Assembly (NCBI GenBank): GCA_029242545.1
Contig: JAQWTV010000044.1
Coordinates: forward strand, 1 to 60,638
Source: Roseibacillus sp.
GTDB taxonomy: Bacteria > Verrucomicrobiota > Verrucomicrobiia > Verrucomicrobiales > Akkermansiaceae
Length of the DNA stretch: 60,638 nt
Reading direction: 5' to 3'
In this document: piece by piece, positions 36,956 through 46,140 of the stretch
How positions within the stretch are numbered: the stretch's first letter is position 1
Layout: the number at the start of each line of letters is the position of its first letter
Notes under the pieces: generated by a model
Seen by the model: the letters and a program-made list of their open reading frames with translations, nothing else
Told to the model about the DNA's origin: nothing
The model's database searches: none
Translations under genes and position numbers: made by a program

Positions 36956-37978
36956 ATGGCGGTCTCCTCATCAATGAACTCTGCCTTCCGGTCTCCCTTC
37001 ATTCTTTGCCTCGCTGCAGTATTGCTTGGAGGATGTTTTCTGTCCCCTGCACAGGCCGCGCCCGGATGGGAAACCGTTCGTCATAATGGACAGGAGTATG
37101 TCACAGCTCGCAGCATTAAGGAATTCTATGGATTTCAATCCCTGACCGTTAAAGGGTCCTTTCTCGAACTAGAGAATAAGGCTGTCAAAATCCGCTTCAC
37201 GATCGGCGGACAGGAAGTATTCATGAACAACGTAAAGTTTGTGTTCAGCTTCAAGGTCGTTCCTTTGAAAGGACGTTATCTTATATCGCGGATCGACTTG
37301 GGAAAGCTGGTAGACCCGGTCCTGAGACCATCCTACATCAAGACTGCAACTCCGTTCGATACCGTGATTATCGATCCTGGGCATGGCGGAAGTGACCCCG
37401 GGGCAGTGAATCGCCTTGGTGTGGAGGCCAAATATAATCTTGCTGTATCACGTATCTTGAAACAACAGCTTGAAGCCCGCCGTTTCAAGGTCGTGATGAC
37501 TCGGAATTCCGACCGTTTTCTCTCCTTGAAAGAGAGAGTGGATCTTGCGAACCGCTTTCAGAATGCCATTTTTGTCAGCGTCCATTTTAACTCGGGTGGG
37601 CGCGGACGGGCCGAGGGGATTGAGACCTTTACCCTCTCGCCTGCAGGAGTTGCACACTACGGCCGGGGGTTACGCCAGGATGACTTCCAACTTAGAAATG
37701 GAAACACCCAGGATTCGGCCAACATAGCTCTCGCTACGGCTATTCACAGCACCTGCCTTATCAAAACCGGTAGACCAGACCGGGGCATTCGGCGTGCACG
37801 CTTTAGCGTCCTCACAGGCGTGAAGCATCCTGCTATTCTACTTGAGGGGGGATTTATGAGCCACTCCTACGAGGCTCGGTTGATTGCAAACCCTACCTAT
37901 CAGCAGACCCTCGCTGGCGCTATCGCAGACGCAATCATGAAATACCGGATAGCTACCATGCGCCGGTCACAGCGTTAG
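36956..37978 (+). CDS. N-acetylmuramoyl-L-alanine amidase (Amidase_3) with an N-terminal copper-amine-oxidase-like domain
   Basis: A zinc amidase that cleaves the peptide stem from peptidoglycan. An N-terminal signal (residues 9-35) contains LLGGC, a possible lipobox, but AQA/A also fits signal peptidase I, so anchoring is uncertain. Residues about 38-125 resemble the copper amine oxidase N-terminal domain. The Amidase_3 catalytic domain (126-335) has zinc ligands His133 in DPGHGG, Glu147 and His200 in SVHFNS, plus catalytic Glu287 in LLEGGF. It acts in the periplasm in cell separation or wall turnover. It is divergent from the SMP-30 gene. Confidence 0.95.
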   Translation: MAVSSSMNSAFRSPFILCLAAVLLGGCFLSPAQAAPGWETVRHNGQEYVTARSIKEFYGFQSLTVKGSFLELENKAVKIRFTIGGQEVFMNNVKFVFSFKVVPLKGRYLISRIDLGKLVDPVLRPSYIKTATPFDTVIIDPGHGGSDPGAVNRLGVEAKYNLAVSRILKQQLEARRFKVVMTRNSDRFLSLKERVDLANRFQNAIFVSVHFNSGGRGRAEGIETFTLSPAGVAHYGRGLRQDDFQLRNGNTQDSANIALATAIHSTCLIKTGRPDRGIRRARFSVLTGVKHPAILLEGGFMSHSYEARLIANPTYQQTLAGAIADAIMKYRIATMRRSQR

Positions 37979-38095
37979 GCGGTGGAAGCTTTAAGCCTGT
38001 CTAGAACCGGTATCAGGCTCTCCGCCTCTCATTCGCCTGACCGCCTGTTAATTTCGGGATCGACGGAACGCATTTCAGAACATGCAATCTAGAGA

Positions 38096-38470
38096 ATGGC
38101 AGATGAGCCCACTCCCTTACAGCATGGAACTGTTGTTCTGCGCCATGAGCATGATGCCCCCCGCGAACGCAGTGCCTGCGGACACCGTCATCGCCTGATC
38201 AGCAAAGGCGACGAGGGAGTCTCCGCCTGGGCTCACACAGTAGATATCGACGGAGCCAGAGCTCACTTTCACAAACGCGCTACTGAACTCTATTACGTCC
38301 TGGAGGGAGAAGGATTTGTGACCCTTGACGGAAAGAAGCAAAAGGTTTTTCCCGGCACCATGGTCCACATTCCTCCCGGGGTCGTCCACGGAGCAACGGG
38401 GAAAATGAGAGTTCTCGTGGTAGGCATTCCCGATATTGATGATGATGATGTTTTCTATCCTGACTGCTGA
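38096..38470 (+). CDS. Cupin-domain protein
   Basis: A 124-residue single-domain cupin. Motif 1 carries the metal ligands (AHFHKRATELYYVLEGEG) and motif 2 is PGTMVHIPPGVVHGATG. It has no signal peptide. Cupins of this size are often sugar or amino-acid-related metal enzymes or sensors; nothing in the sequence fixes the substrate. The next gene starts 3 bp after the stop, so the pair forms one unit with the exported haem-binding protein. Confidence 0.9.
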   Translation: MADEPTPLQHGTVVLRHEHDAPRERSACGHRHRLISKGDEGVSAWAHTVDIDGARAHFHKRATELYYVLEGEGFVTLDGKKQKVFPGTMVHIPPGVVHGATGKMRVLVVGIPDIDDDDVFYPDC

Positions 38471-38473
38471 GCT

Positions 38474-41400
38474 ATGAGACCTAAGCACTTTGTTCTATCT
38501 GCCCTGCTTACCACCATTAGCATGACGTCCCCCAGTTTCGCTGAGGTGGATAAAGACGCCCTCCCCTCTGTCGAAAAGGGTTTTTCAATCAACTTTTTTT
38601 TCCGGGAGCCACACATCATAAATCCCTCCTCGCTGTGTTTCGATAGAAGAGGACGCCTTTATGTTGGAGCAGGACCGCAATATCGGCATCCAAAGGAAGA
38701 TTCGCCCACCGATTACATCAAGATCCTGATCGACGAAAACAATGATGGGGTCGTCGAGACTGTAAAAACATTTGCCGAAGGGCTGAACTGCGTGCAGTCA
38801 ATGGCATGGAAGGGCAATGAACTATGGGTTGCTAACGCCCCCGAATTGACAGTGCTGCGCGACACCGATGGGGACGACGTTGCTGACCAATATCAGATCA
38901 TCTACACGGGTCTCAATAACCTGCGACATAGCGTCCATGGCCTGAACTGGGGACCAGATGGCTGGCTCTATTTCACGATGGGTAATACCTGGGTGAAAGC
39001 TAACGCCCCCAAGCCTATCCGTGATCTGCAAGGGATCCAGTCAGACGACATGACGCAATACCCACTGACTGAGGTCTATTCCAAGGACACCTACCCGAAG
39101 AGCTACCACCCCATGAACAAACAGGAAATGGAGGGTGGAATTTTCCGATGTCGTCCCGGAGGACATGACCTTGAGCTTTTCGCCCGCGGTATGCGGAACC
39201 CATGGGATATGTGCATGGATAGTGGTTTTAACTGGCTCGCCACCGACAATGACCCGGGACGCCCGGGCGAGCGTATTTTCATGCCTATCCGTCATGGGCA
39301 CTACTCAATGCGCCACCCTTGGAAATTTGATTGGATGGGAAAACACATCGCCATCGCTCCTTCCTCGGATTTATTCCCAAGCGTCAGCGGCTCCGGGACA
39401 GGAGTTGCCTTTTATAGCTCATCTCATTTTCCCGCACAGTATCGCAACCACTACCTGATCGCTGACTGGACCAATAACTGCATCTTTCTCTATAATCCAA
39501 AGTGGGTCGGCGCCTTACAGGTGCCCGCAGAGACAAAGCGAAAGATCGTCGATGGCGGCGCCACTCGCGGAGGTGACCTGGGCTATCAGGGAGGTAAGGG
39601 TCGATCGCTTTTCCGGCCTACAGATATCGAGATCGGTCCTGATGGAGCTCTCTACATTGCCGGATGGGGATCTGTCTACGGCACCGAGTATGTTCCCGCA
39701 AGACAGTGGACTTCCGAGGAGAACGCAAAGTATCAGGGGCGGGTTTTTCGACTTATTCACGAGAGATCCCCGCTCATTCCCCGTGCAAGATGGGATACCG
39801 CGAAGCGAGCAAAGGATATCAGCAGATGGAACTTCAGGGAGCTCATCGAAGATCTCGGTTCTAATCTGCAGGTGTGGCGAGTGCATGCACAGGACGAGCT
39901 TATCCGACGGGGCGACGTAGTGCGTGCCGACCTGTTGGGAGCCATACAGTCGGGTGAGCTCAATGAAACCCAAGCAACCTGGGCGATATGGGCAATCGGC
40001 CACATCGACAAGGACCGCGGTCAGGGTCATGAGCAGATGGAATGTTTTTCTAGCGGCCAATGGCCAAAGGCTAGGACAGCCAATCGAGGCCCCTCTGCAA
40101 ACTACAGGCTCAATATCCGGATCCAGGCCACGCGAATCCTTGGTGAAAACCGGGTGACAGCTGCAACTTCGCTACTTATCAAGCTGCTCGCTGATGAGGA
40201 ACCACGTATCCGTCTGGCGGCGATGGGGTCACTCGACCGCATCGGCTGGGGCAAACATAGCGCCGCTATCCTTAACGCCGTTACTAACGAGAGCGATAGA
40301 GTCACCTACTACACCAACTGGCAGGTCATGCGGCGTCAACTCACCGAGGACCAGCGCCGGGGGCTCCTTGAAGATAGTCGTCCTGGAATCCGCCGAATGG
40401 CAGCTCTGGGCCTGATGGAGGAAGGCGACCGCCAATTACAGCAGCGGGCGGAGGAATTCCTCGGTGGCAGTGGGCTCGCTGGGAGCAATCCATTGCAAAG
40501 CCTCACTCTCACCACAGACGAAGAGCATTTCCGCAAATCCACGCGGGTACAGTTTACCGCCGCAAATCCCGGGGTGATTCGCTATACTCTGGATGGGTCT
40601 GAGCCTTCCGCAGAATCCCCTGAGGTGACAGGGCAACTCATCGTGACAGAAACGGCAACGCTCAAAGCCGCCGTATTTAAGGAGGCTCGCCGCCTCTCCG
40701 CAGTTGAAACATTGATACTTCATCAAATCAGTGACTCCGAATGGAAAGATCGCCTCTTCATACGCGGCATCCACGGCAAGGGCATGGCAGATTCCTATCG
40801 CGCGCAACTTGACGGCCTGCAAAGGGGCACCTTAGTTTATGCTGACCGCAACTATACCTTTACTGAAATTCCCGAGCCGCTGGCAGGTGCTACGCACATC
40901 CGTGCCCACAATGATGACAAGAGCAGTACGGAGAAAGAATTTCTCCGATTTAATATCAATTTACCTGCCACTCTTTACCTCGCCTACGACGGCCGCGCTA
41001 CGCCCCCAAAGACCCTCGTTGCCGGCATGGAAAAAACCGCGATGGTGATACACACAAGTAATGGTGAAATTTTCCCACTCTACCGTCGCTCCCTAGAGGC
41101 TGGAGAAGTGGTAATGCCGGGGAACAAGATCGGGGGCTCCGGGGGCGAATCCATGTACCAAGTTTTTCTGACCAAAACCGGCCTCCGGAAAACCAATATA
41201 GCTACAGCCACTAATGCCATGGCAGGAGCTAATATTGAGCATGGGAAAGAGCTCTTCTTTGGCAGGGGCACCTGCTTTGCCTGTCACAAAGTTCAAGGCA
41301 AGGGAGTGGTGCTTGGGCCTGACCTTGTGGGAATCCACAAACGGCAGGATCTCAGCTATATCATCAAATCGATTCTCGATCCTGATGCCTACATTGTAGA

Positions 41401-41641
41401 GGGGTTTCAACAGACGAGCCTCAAATTGAAAGACGGGCGTGAACTTTTCGGTATGATTCAGGAAGAAACGGGCCAGATGCTAGAGATCTTTCTACCCACT
41501 GGAAAACGCGTTGTCGTGCGTCCCAGCGAAATCGTCAAACGAGTTGATGCTAAGCACTCGGGAATGCCATCCAGCTTCGCCTACACTCTGAGCCCTCAGG
41601 ATGTGGCCGACCTATCCGGATGGATTATGTCGCTGAAGTAG
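38474..41641 (+). CDS. Exported membrane-bound dehydrogenase-like protein with HEAT-like repeats and C-terminal cytochrome c
   Basis: A 1055-residue protein typical of Verrucomicrobiota and Planctomycetota. It has a signal peptide (cleavage near FAE), then a beta-propeller of the PQQ-dependent sugar dehydrogenase type (about 30-430; LCFDRRGRLYVGAG, LNWGPDGWLYFTMG, IGPDGALYIAGWG). A helical HEAT-like region follows at about 440-650, a chitobiase-type beta domain near 690-740 (IRYTLDGSEPSAESP), a further beta domain, and a C-terminal haem c domain with CFACH (Cys934, Cys937, His938) in KVQGKGVVLGPDL. It probably oxidises a sugar or polyol in the periplasm and passes electrons to the haem; the substrate is not readable. 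Confidence 0.9.
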   Translation: MRPKHFVLSALLTTISMTSPSFAEVDKDALPSVEKGFSINFFFREPHIINPSSLCFDRRGRLYVGAGPQYRHPKEDSPTDYIKILIDENNDGVVETVKTFAEGLNCVQSMAWKGNELWVANAPELTVLRDTDGDDVADQYQIIYTGLNNLRHSVHGLNWGPDGWLYFTMGNTWVKANAPKPIRDLQGIQSDDMTQYPLTEVYSKDTYPKSYHPMNKQEMEGGIFRCRPGGHDLELFARGMRNPWDMCMDSGFNWLATDNDPGRPGERIFMPIRHGHYSMRHPWKFDWMGKHIAIAPSSDLFPSVSGSGTGVAFYSSSHFPAQYRNHYLIADWTNNCIFLYNPKWVGALQVPAETKRKIVDGGATRGGDLGYQGGKGRSLFRPTDIEIGPDGALYIAGWGSVYGTEYVPARQWTSEENAKYQGRVFRLIHERSPLIPRARWDTAKRAKDISRWNFRELIEDLGSNLQVWRVHAQDELIRRGDVVRADLLGAIQSGELNETQATWAIWAIGHIDKDRGQGHEQMECFSSGQWPKARTANRGPSANYRLNIRIQATRILGENRVTAATSLLIKLLADEEPRIRLAAMGSLDRIGWGKHSAAILNAVTNESDRVTYYTNWQVMRRQLTEDQRRGLLEDSRPGIRRMAALGLMEEGDRQLQQRAEEFLGGSGLAGSNPLQSLTLTTDEEHFRKSTRVQFTAANPGVIRYTLDGSEPSAESPEVTGQLIVTETATLKAAVFKEARRLSAVETLILHQISDSEWKDRLFIRGIHGKGMADSYRAQLDGLQRGTLVYADRNYTFTEIPEPLAGATHIRAHNDDKSSTEKEFLRFNINLPATLYLAYDGRATPPKTLVAGMEKTAMVIHTSNGEIFPLYRRSLEAGEVVMPGNKIGGSGGESMYQVFLTKTGLRKTNIATATNAMAGANIEHGKELFFGRGTCFACHKVQGKGVVLGPDLVGIHKRQDLSYIIKSILDPDAYIVEGFQQTSLKLKDGRELFGMIQEETGQMLEIFLPTGKRVVVRPSEIVKRVDAKHSGMPSSFAYTLSPQDVADLSGWIMSLK

Positions 41642-41716
41642 GAAAAGCTGGTGGAGACAGACTTGGCCTTCCTCCTCTTGCTGTTCTACGTCTTCAGACC
41701 CGCGTCATAGAGCACC

Positions 41717-42517
41717 TCACAGAGTCACACCCAGTTGCTCCGGAAGGGCCGTACGGGGTCGCCAGGTGAGAATCTCCGGGTCCCCATCTGTCACGAGGAC
41801 AGTGTGCTCGAAATGGGCTGAGGGCTTCCGATCCGAGGTCACGACAGTCCACCCGTCGTCCAACCAATCCACTTCTCCCACTCCGGCATTCACCATGGGC
41901 TCGATAGCAAGAATCATCCCCGGCTTCAGCCTTGGCGTAGATCCACTGGGCCTGAAATTAGGCACCTCAGGTTTCTCATGAAGCTCCTTACCCACCCCAT
42001 GGCCAACTAACTGACGCACCACGGTAAAACCGTAGCGACTTACATGTGTTTCCACGCTCCCACAAAGGTCAGCAAGTCGAACACCCTCTCGCGCATGATC
42101 GATGGCCTCAAAGAGGCTTTGCTCGGTAACTGCCAGCAGCCGCTGGCTCTCAGGACTTATCGGACCGACCGGCACGGTTACCGCATTATCACCGATCCAG
42201 CCTTCGAGAGTTACGCCTATATCAATGCTGACCAGGTCTCCGGGTTGGATTCTCCTGCTTCCCCCTATTCCGTGCACTACCTCTTCATTAATCGAGATAC
42301 ATATATTACCCGGAAATCCACGATATCCGAGGAAGGTTGGTATGCCGCCAAGCTCGGCTATCAATTCCGCTGCAAAGGAGTCGACTTCTGCAGTAGTTCG
42401 CCCCGGCTGAATGAAAGCAGCACTGGCCTGCAACACTTGGCTGGCAACCTCGCCTGCAGCCCGCATCTTACGGATCTCCGGCTCTGTTTTTATCGGCATC
42501 TTGATACGTTTGGCCAT
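41717..42517 (-). CDS. map: Methionine aminopeptidase, type I
   Basis: Removes the initiator methionine from new proteins. The ATG at 42517 (MAKRIKMPIKTEPEIRKM) gives 266 residues and lies 4 bp after the adk stop; upstream in-frame codons lie inside adk and can be ignored. Metal ligands are in VSIDIGV, IGDNAV, GHGVGKELHE, AIEPMV and FEHTV. It ends the secY-adk-map portion of the ribosomal supercluster; the usual followers infA, rpmJ and rpsM are absent here. Confidence 0.97.
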   Translation of the reverse strand: MAKRIKMPIKTEPEIRKMRAAGEVASQVLQASAAFIQPGRTTAEVDSFAAELIAELGGIPTFLGYRGFPGNICISINEEVVHGIGGSRRIQPGDLVSIDIGVTLEGWIGDNAVTVPVGPISPESQRLLAVTEQSLFEAIDHAREGVRLADLCGSVETHVSRYGFTVVRQLVGHGVGKELHEKPEVPNFRPSGSTPRLKPGMILAIEPMVNAGVGEVDWLDDGWTVVTSDRKPSAHFEHTVLVTDGDPEILTWRPRTALPEQLGVTL

Positions 42518-42521
42518 AACG

Positions 42522-43160
42522 TTACATGAGCTTAAATCGGAGCTTTTTGAATACCTCCTCCTGGGAACCAACTCCACACACCTTCAGCAAGCGCCCGGAT
42601 TCCTCATAGTAAGAAGCTACCGGCAAAGTCAAATCCTGAAACTCTTTGAATCGCTTCCGAAAATTCTCCGGGATGTCGTCAAAACGCCGCTGAAGCCCAC
42701 TACCACAGCAAGGACACTTACCATCAGACACCACAGCTTCGGCAATATTCCCGGTCCAGGAGCACTCTTGACATTCTCTCCGTCCAACAACCCGCCTCTC
42801 AAGTTCATCAGAGTCCACATCAAACAAGACTGCCCTAAGGGATGAAGCCTTCGCTGCAAGAATACGATCAAGATCCTCAGCCTGGGACATGGTCCGCGGA
42901 AAGCCGTCGAGCACCCAGCCTCTCCTCGCTCTACCTATCCACTCATTCACTAGGTCCACTACCAGATCATCGGGGACATATTGACCCTCCCGGAGAAAAG
43001 CTCCCGCCAGTCGCCCGCGGGGAGTATTATCCGCAACCTCTTTGCGCAACTGCCTTCCAGTGCTGAGGTAGGCGAAATTTTCAGCCGCCGCGAGGAGCCG
43101 ACCCTGCGTACCCTTTCCCGAGGCAGGGGGACCCAGCAGAACTGTCGCCTGACCTACCAA
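42522..43160 (-). CDS. adk: Adenylate kinase
   Basis: Interconverts ATP, AMP and ADP. P-loop LLGPPASGKGTQ at the N-terminus, AMP site residues in DGFPRTMSQAE. The LID carries four cysteines (CQEC and CPCC), so it is the zinc-binding type. The start is TTG at 43160, without a Shine-Dalgarno. At 212 residues it is the long-LID form. It lies 16 bp after secY and 4 bp before map. Confidence 0.97.
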   Translation of the reverse strand: MVGQATVLLGPPASGKGTQGRLLAAAENFAYLSTGRQLRKEVADNTPRGRLAGAFLREGQYVPDDLVVDLVNEWIGRARRGWVLDGFPRTMSQAEDLDRILAAKASSLRAVLFDVDSDELERRVVGRRECQECSWTGNIAEAVVSDGKCPCCGSGLQRRFDDIPENFRKRFKEFQDLTLPVASYYEESGRLLKVCGVGSQEEVFKKLRFKLM

Positions 43161-43176
43161 CAGAACAAGGAATACG

Positions 43177-44670
43177 TCACGAGTTTATCAGCCACAGAAC
43201 TACCGCAGATATGATCAGGAGAGCTGCAAAAATCAAAAGGAATGCAAGACCAGATCCAGTAGCGGCAGCCCCGGTCCCCTGAACCCGACCACGCCCCTTG
43301 ATCTTACCTTTCCGCAGGAAGCCATCATAATGCCGCTGCAGGAGATGTGTTTCCGTCTGGCGCAGCATATCCAGTAATACTCCGACAAGAATAAGAAGGC
43401 TCGTTCCACCAAAGAAACTTGTCACCACAAAGTTCAAATCAAGAGCTACAGTCAACAACATCGGCAGAATGTAGATCATGGTGAGAAAGAGAGCTCCCGC
43501 GAAGGTCAACCTCGTCATTGTGAAATCAAGAAAATCAGCGGTAGGTTTTCCCGGCCGTACGCCCGGCACGTAGCCACCACTCCTTTTCAAATTTTCTGCA
43601 ACTTCACTAGGCTGGAACATTGTAGCAACCCAGAAGTAACTGAAGAAAAAGATCATTGCCGCCGAGATGACGAAATAGGGAATACTTGGCGGATTCAGGT
43701 TCGTCGTAAGCCATCCAACCCAGGCCTTGTCCCCGAAGGCTGGAATTGAACTAAGTAGCATGGTTGGCAGGGAGAGAATCGCACTCGCAAAAATGATTGG
43801 CATCACCCCTGAGTAGTTAACCTTGAGGGGAAGATACTGGGTCTGCTGTCCAGTCAACTGCTTGCCACGAACCCGCTTTGCATACTGAATTGCGATTCGA
43901 CGCTGTGCCTGGGTGATCGCAATTACTGCCGCAATGATAACAAGCAGGAGAGCAAACAACCCCACTAGAACCATTGGTTTGAAAGGGTTATCCTCAGCAC
44001 CTTGCACGTAGGTGTTGAATGCTTGAACAAGGGCGCCGGGCAGCGCGGCGATAATGTTAACTGAAATAATCAGTGATATTCCATTTCCTATCCCACGCTC
44101 TGTAATCTGGTCACCTATCCACATCAGGAACATCGTTCCTGCAAGGATAGTCAGAACCGTCAGCGCAACAAAGCCTCCTCCCCCCTCCGGCACCAAGTCT
44201 CCACCCCCATGCTGGGCGATACCCTCCATGTATGGAATGTTCTCTGGGTTCTGGAGAGTCTGCGCTAACAGAAACCCCTGAACGACCGCGATCACGATCG
44301 TAATGAACCGCGTATATTGATTGATTTTCTGCTGGCCGCCCTCTTCACGGCGAAGCTTTGCCAGGGTAGGCACCACAGCCGACATCAACTGCATCATGAT
44401 CGACGCAGAGATATAAGGCATGATTCCCAGCGCGAAGATTCCGCACTGTTGGAGTGCGCCACCGGAGAAGACGTTCAGGAGAACCCCAACCGCATTACCA
44501 CCCTCATCATTTTCCACCCTCCACTCGAGCCAGCGATCAATGACGCTAGCGTCTACCCCTGGCAGGGTGATGGCCACGCCAAGACGGACGATCACAACCA
44601 TGGCAAGCGTGAACAGAATCCGGTCCCGAAGTTCGGGGACCTTCCAGATGTTAGCGAATGCCGTGATCAT
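43177..44670 (-). CDS. secY: Preprotein translocase subunit SecY
   Basis: The central channel of the Sec translocon, in the inner membrane. Ten membrane segments are visible across 497 residues. Landmarks include FSGGALQQCGIFALGIMPYI (plug region), the cytoplasmic IQYAKRVRGKQLTG loop that contacts ribosomes and SecA, and PGVRPG. It is longer than the E. coli protein (443) mostly through loop additions, such as a Gly-rich periplasmic stretch near residue 150. A strong hairpin separates it from rplO. Confidence 0.98.
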   Translation of the reverse strand: MITAFANIWKVPELRDRILFTLAMVVIVRLGVAITLPGVDASVIDRWLEWRVENDEGGNAVGVLLNVFSGGALQQCGIFALGIMPYISASIMMQLMSAVVPTLAKLRREEGGQQKINQYTRFITIVIAVVQGFLLAQTLQNPENIPYMEGIAQHGGGDLVPEGGGGFVALTVLTILAGTMFLMWIGDQITERGIGNGISLIISVNIIAALPGALVQAFNTYVQGAEDNPFKPMVLVGLFALLLVIIAAVIAITQAQRRIAIQYAKRVRGKQLTGQQTQYLPLKVNYSGVMPIIFASAILSLPTMLLSSIPAFGDKAWVGWLTTNLNPPSIPYFVISAAMIFFFSYFWVATMFQPSEVAENLKRSGGYVPGVRPGKPTADFLDFTMTRLTFAGALFLTMIYILPMLLTVALDLNFVVTSFFGGTSLLILVGVLLDMLRQTETHLLQRHYDGFLRKGKIKGRGRVQGTGAAATGSGLAFLLIFAALLIISAVVLWLINS

Positions 44671-44718
44671 GTCTTGAGAATTAGAGGAATGTAATTTTGA
44701 GTTTCGGCCGGAGATCTA

Positions 44719-44743
44719 TTCCGGAAGAACACTTCTTCCGGAG
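44719..44743 (-). promoter_or_regulatory. Strong hairpin between rplO and secY (possible attenuator)
   Basis: CCGGAAGAA and TTCTTCCGG form a perfect 9-bp stem closed over the loop CAC, with one further A-T pair outside. It lies 5 bp past the rplO stop (minus strand), in the 76-bp gap before secY. No T-tract follows in the direction of transcription, so it is more likely an attenuator, processing site or 3' stability element than a plain terminator. Confidence 0.5.
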
Positions 44744-44746
44744 CGG

Positions 44747-45196
44747 TTATGCTCCAGTGTCAGCTGAACCTCCGGCCTTTTCCACCTTGGCGAGGGCAGA
44801 GGCACTTACAGCATCGACAACAATCTTGAGTTTTCGTTGTAAGTCCCCCTGTCCGAGAATCTTGATTGCATCGCACCGCCCGGAGACCAGGCCAGCCGCG
44901 CGTAAAGCCTTTTCATCAACGGTCGCATCATCCTCAAACTTCTCGTTGAGTTGACCTACGTTCACAATCGCTATCTTATCCTGAAATTGGACGTTATTGA
45001 ACCCTCTCTTCGGAAGACGACGATGCAGGGGCATCTGCCCACCCTCAAAACCGGGCCGAACACCGCCTCCCGATCTAGACTTCTGGCCTTTGTGCCCGCG
45101 GCCACAGGTCTTCCCAAGTCCGGAGCTTTCTCCATTACCAAGACGTTTACGACGGTGTTTGGCGCCGCGATTGGGTTTGAGGTCGTGAAGTTTCAT
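44747..45196 (-). CDS. rplO: 50S ribosomal protein L15
   Basis: A 149-residue L15 with the N-terminal Gly/Arg-rich extension that reaches into 23S rRNA (GAKHRRKRLGNGESSGLGKTCGRG shortened here to GLGKTCGRGHKGQKSR) and the later GFEGGQMPLHRRLPKRGF. The final 20 residues are more Ala-rich than usual. No rpmD (L30) precedes it; instead a 115-bp gap with a small hairpin separates it from rpsE. Confidence 0.98.
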   Translation of the reverse strand: MKLHDLKPNRGAKHRRKRLGNGESSGLGKTCGRGHKGQKSRSGGGVRPGFEGGQMPLHRRLPKRGFNNVQFQDKIAIVNVGQLNEKFEDDATVDEKALRAAGLVSGRCDAIKILGQGDLQRKLKIVVDAVSASALAKVEKAGGSADTGA

Positions 45197-45253
45197 ACTG
45201 TGTATTGAGCAATGAGTTTATCAGGTATTCAGGGGTTTCCCTGTGGTCTCTCC

Positions 45254-45276
45254 GGACAGTGCAGATCATGCACTCC
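45254..45276 (-). promoter_or_regulatory. Hairpin in the rpsE-rplO gap
   Basis: AGTGCA (45258-45263) and TGCACT (45269-45274) form a perfect 6-bp stem with a 5-base loop; flanking GG and CC can extend it past a small bulge. It lies in the 115-bp gap, the longest within the supercluster, where rpmD would normally be. No T-tract follows. It may be an RNA regulatory element or processing site; the evidence is position and stem only. Confidence 0.3.
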
Positions 45277-45311
45277 AGCCCGGGATATAAATTTGTTACT
45301 TCGTTCTGAAT

Positions 45312-46127
45312 CTAGATAGCTTTCGCCTTATTCTTTCCTCGGAGGCTCATGACTTCATCGCGGTTACGGAGAAGCGAGAGCGCCTTCAAGGTCGCTTTCA
45401 CAACATTGGCGTGATTGTTTGATCCAAGGGATTTCCCAAGAACGTCCTTAATTCCTACCGCTTCGCAAACGGCACGCACGCCACCTCCTGCAATAATTCC
45501 TGTTCCAGGAGATGCCGGCTTCAGAAGCACTTTGCCTCCACCAAATTCGGCAGTGATCTCATGAGGGATGGTGTGACCCGCCAAGGTCATACTCTCGAGG
45601 TTTCGTTTCGAGTTATCGCTGGCCTTGCGGATACATTCAGCAACTTCGTTCGCTTTGCCGAACCCATACCCAACTTTTCCGGCATTGTCACCGGACACCA
45701 CTAGAGCAGAAAAGCTGAATCGCCGCCCCCCCTTGACTACTTTGGCACAGCGGTTGATGAAGACTACTTTCTCCGTGAGCTCTTGGCTGTCCTCATCATG
45801 AGATGGAGGTGGGCCACCGAATCCAGATTCCTGACGAACCGAGGGAGCCGCTGCTGCTGCAGGAGTCTCTGCTGCTGCGGGGGCTTCCTCTGCTGCTGCG
45901 GGGGCTTCCTCTGCTGCTGCGGGGGCTTCCTCTGCTGCTGCGGGAGCTTCCTCTGCTGCTGCGGGAGCTTCCTCTGCTGCTGCGGGAGCTTCCTCTGCTG
46001 CTGCGGGAGCTTCCTCTGCTGCTGCGGGAGCTTCCTCTGCTGCCGCGGGAGCTGGGGTCTCAGGAGAGACTTCCTCCGGAGCAGGAGAGTCCTGATCAGA
46101 GGGTGGGTTGTCGTTACTTGTAACCAT
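45312..46127 (-). CDS. rpsE: 30S ribosomal protein S5 with an N-terminal Ala/Glu repeat extension
   Basis: The C-terminal 160 residues are an ordinary S5 ([20 protein letters not shown], then the [13 protein letters not shown] segment). Before them is an extension of about 100 residues, unusual for S5, including eight near-identical copies of AAAEEAP (about residues 28-86) and acidic Pro-rich flanks. The extension should be disordered or helical and strongly acidic. S5 sits near the mRNA entry side of the 30S subunit and contributes to accuracy and mRNA unwinding. Total 271 residues, against about 165 in E. coli. Confidence 0.97.
   Translation of the reverse strand: MVTSNDNPPSDQDSPAPEEVSPETPAPAAAEEAPAAAEEAPAAAEEAPAAAEEAPAAAEEAPAAAEEAPAAAEEAPAAAEEAPAAAETPAAAAAPSVRQESGFGGPPPSHDEDSQELTEKVVFINRCAKVVKGGRRFSFSALVVSGDNAGKVGYGFGKANEVAECIRKASDNSKRNLESMTLAGHTIPHEITAEFGGGKVLLKPASPGTGIIAGGGVRAVCEAVGIKDVLGKSLGSNNHANVVKATLKALSLLRNRDEVMSLRGKNKAKAI
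45883..46050 (-). repeat. Eight tandem 21-bp repeats in rpsE
   Basis: Eight copies of a 21-bp unit (plus-strand start GCTTCCTCTGCTGCTGCGGG), starting at 45883 and recurring every 21 bases to 46030, encode AAAEEAP on the minus strand. Copies differ by single bases only (G or A at the last position, one C in the last copy), which points to recent duplication or slippage. Because 21 is a multiple of three, copy changes keep the S5 frame. Confidence 0.93.
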
Positions 46128-46140
46128 GATTTAAAGAACG

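Noticed and set aside
37990-38040. Terminator hairpin after the amidase (AGCCTG/CAGGCT)
   Set aside because: The loop is 14 bases and no T-tract follows.
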